This document shows positions 63,395 through 64,000 of a stretch of DNA of 64,000 nucleotides, one piece after another; the first letter of the stretch is position 1, and every line of letters starts with the position of its first letter. The translations under genes and the position numbers were made by a program. The stretch covers positions 124,001 to 188,000 of the forward strand of contig JAEZLH010000004.1 of the NCBI GenBank assembly GCA_023435895.1, written 5' to 3'. The notes beneath the pieces are model-generated. The model did no database searches, was not told the DNA's origin, and saw only the letters and a program-made list of their open reading frames with translations. Source of the DNA: Bacillota bacterium (GTDB lineage Bacteria > Bacillota > Clostridia > Lachnospirales > Lachnospiraceae).

Positions 63395-64000
63395 ATGAGA
63401 AAAATGAGCTGTATAAACAAGAAAATACTGATTGGTCTATGCGTGTTGGTTTTTGGAATGATAATGAACTATCCTAATCCCACTACAGCAGCGGCAACAG
63501 CGATAAAAATTCAATCAGTTGACTACTATAATGAGAACATCATCGTTATAAATGGAACAAACCAAAAAATCTATTATGCGGATGAAGCCGGTGCTGCAAA
63601 GAATGATTGGGATGTCATACCAGTAGATAACGGAACAACTACCTCAATCGATATTTCATATATGTTAGCTGCGGTTGATAATACAGTGCTGATAAAGGGT
63701 GATGTAGATACAGGGATTGCCCGTATAACAGTAAAACATAAGCCAACAAAGCTTAATATAACAATTAACTACAGTTACATGGATCAATTGAATTCAACAG
63801 ATACCATTGCTACTCTTGTGAATATTATGTCGACTGAGGGAGATGGTAAAAATCCTATTAATTTTAGTAATTTGGAGTGGAAGAAGAACGCAACCGGAGC
63901 TTGGACGAATTCGCAATATCTAACCGTGGATAAGATGGAGAAATTCTTGGTCAGAGGTACTTATTTGTACTTTAGAATAAAAGCGGTTAATGATGTCACA
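63395..64000 (+). CDS. Secreted protein of unknown function (3' partial)
   Basis: The frame is open for 202 codons to the window end. The first 34 residues are a signal peptide: a basic start (MRKMSCINKKI), a hydrophobic core (LIGLCVLVFGMIM) and a likely cleavage after TTAAA. The mature part is Thr/Asn-rich with beta-strand patterns (DYYNENIIVINGTNQKIYYAD), like surface or cell-wall modules, but no family is recognised. GGAGG precedes the ATG. It lies beyond the glycan operon with its own sigma-28-like element, so it could be a motility- or surface-associated protein. Confidence 0.75.
   Translation, partial: MRKMSCINKKILIGLCVLVFGMIMNYPNPTTAAATAIKIQSVDYYNENIIVINGTNQKIYYADEAGAAKNDWDVIPVDNGTTTSIDISYMLAAVDNTVLIKGDVDTGIARITVKHKPTKLNITINYSYMDQLNSTDTIATLVNIMSTEGDGKNPINFSNLEWKKNATGAWTNSQYLTVDKMEKFLVRGTYLYFRIKAVNDVT

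Overview
The window looks like a chromosomal segment of a motile, low-GC, Gram-positive anaerobe, most likely a member of the Lachnospiraceae / clostridial cluster XIVa. The evidence is AT-rich sequence, strong AGGAGG-type ribosome binding sites, frequent TTG/GTG starts, intrinsic terminators, the Firmicutes-type fliW-csrA pair and a clostridial order of late flagellar genes. This is inference from gene content; no rRNA or tRNA gene is visible.

Layout. (1) 1-16.7 kb is mixed housekeeping: the end of an ABC exporter, a LytS-type histidine kinase with a SARP/BTAD response regulator, two YitT-family membrane proteins, a YkgJ-type Fe/Zn protein with an EamA exporter, a potassium channel-like protein, a short-chain dehydrogenase, an LCP-like exported protein, a stand-alone MsmX/UgpC-type sugar ABC ATPase followed by a CdaR/PucR-type regulator, and a C-terminal processing protease. 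(2) 17.0-28.2 kb is a late flagellar operon: flgM, flgN, two flgK-like genes, flgL, fliW, csrA, flaG, fliD, fliS, a FliT-like gene and flagellin. The flagellin gene has a near-consensus sigma-28/SigD promoter and a leader carrying what looks like a two-site CsrA target. (3) 28.2-34.2 kb is a flagellin glycosylation block: a Maf (DUF115) transferase, a CMP-nonulosonate synthetase/PseG-like fusion, a NeuB-type synthase and a GT2-TPR protein.

(4) 34.3-40.8 kb, on the opposite strand, is a compact four-gene phosphonate operon: phosphonopyruvate decarboxylase, a three-domain nucleotidyltransferase/cytidylyltransferase/PEP mutase, an iron-type alcohol dehydrogenase and an alkaline-phosphatase-superfamily protein with a Thr in the nucleophile position. 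The genes predict synthesis of 2-hydroxyethylphosphonate, its activation by nucleotidyl transfer, and attachment to (or release from) a glycan or protein.

(5) 41.3-63.3 kb is a long co-directional surface-glycan operon rich in phosphodiester chemistry (CDP-glycerol-type transferase, three TagD-like cytidylyltransferase domains counting the phosphonate gene, LicD, GDPD), glycosyltransferases, methyltransferases, kinase-like proteins, sugar isomerase-like TIM barrels and a pyruvyl transferase. Nine of its proteins carry what appears to be the same roughly 100-residue Rossmann-like module, attached to quite different catalytic domains. The window ends inside a secreted protein gene (63395 onward) preceded by a sigma-28-like element similar to the one before flgM.

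The most unusual parts are the phosphonate operon inside a flagellin glycosylation island and the repeatedly shuffled Rossmann-like module. Together they suggest a phosphonate- and phosphodiester-decorated glycan on flagella or the cell surface. All functions are predicted from motifs read by eye; no database search was possible.
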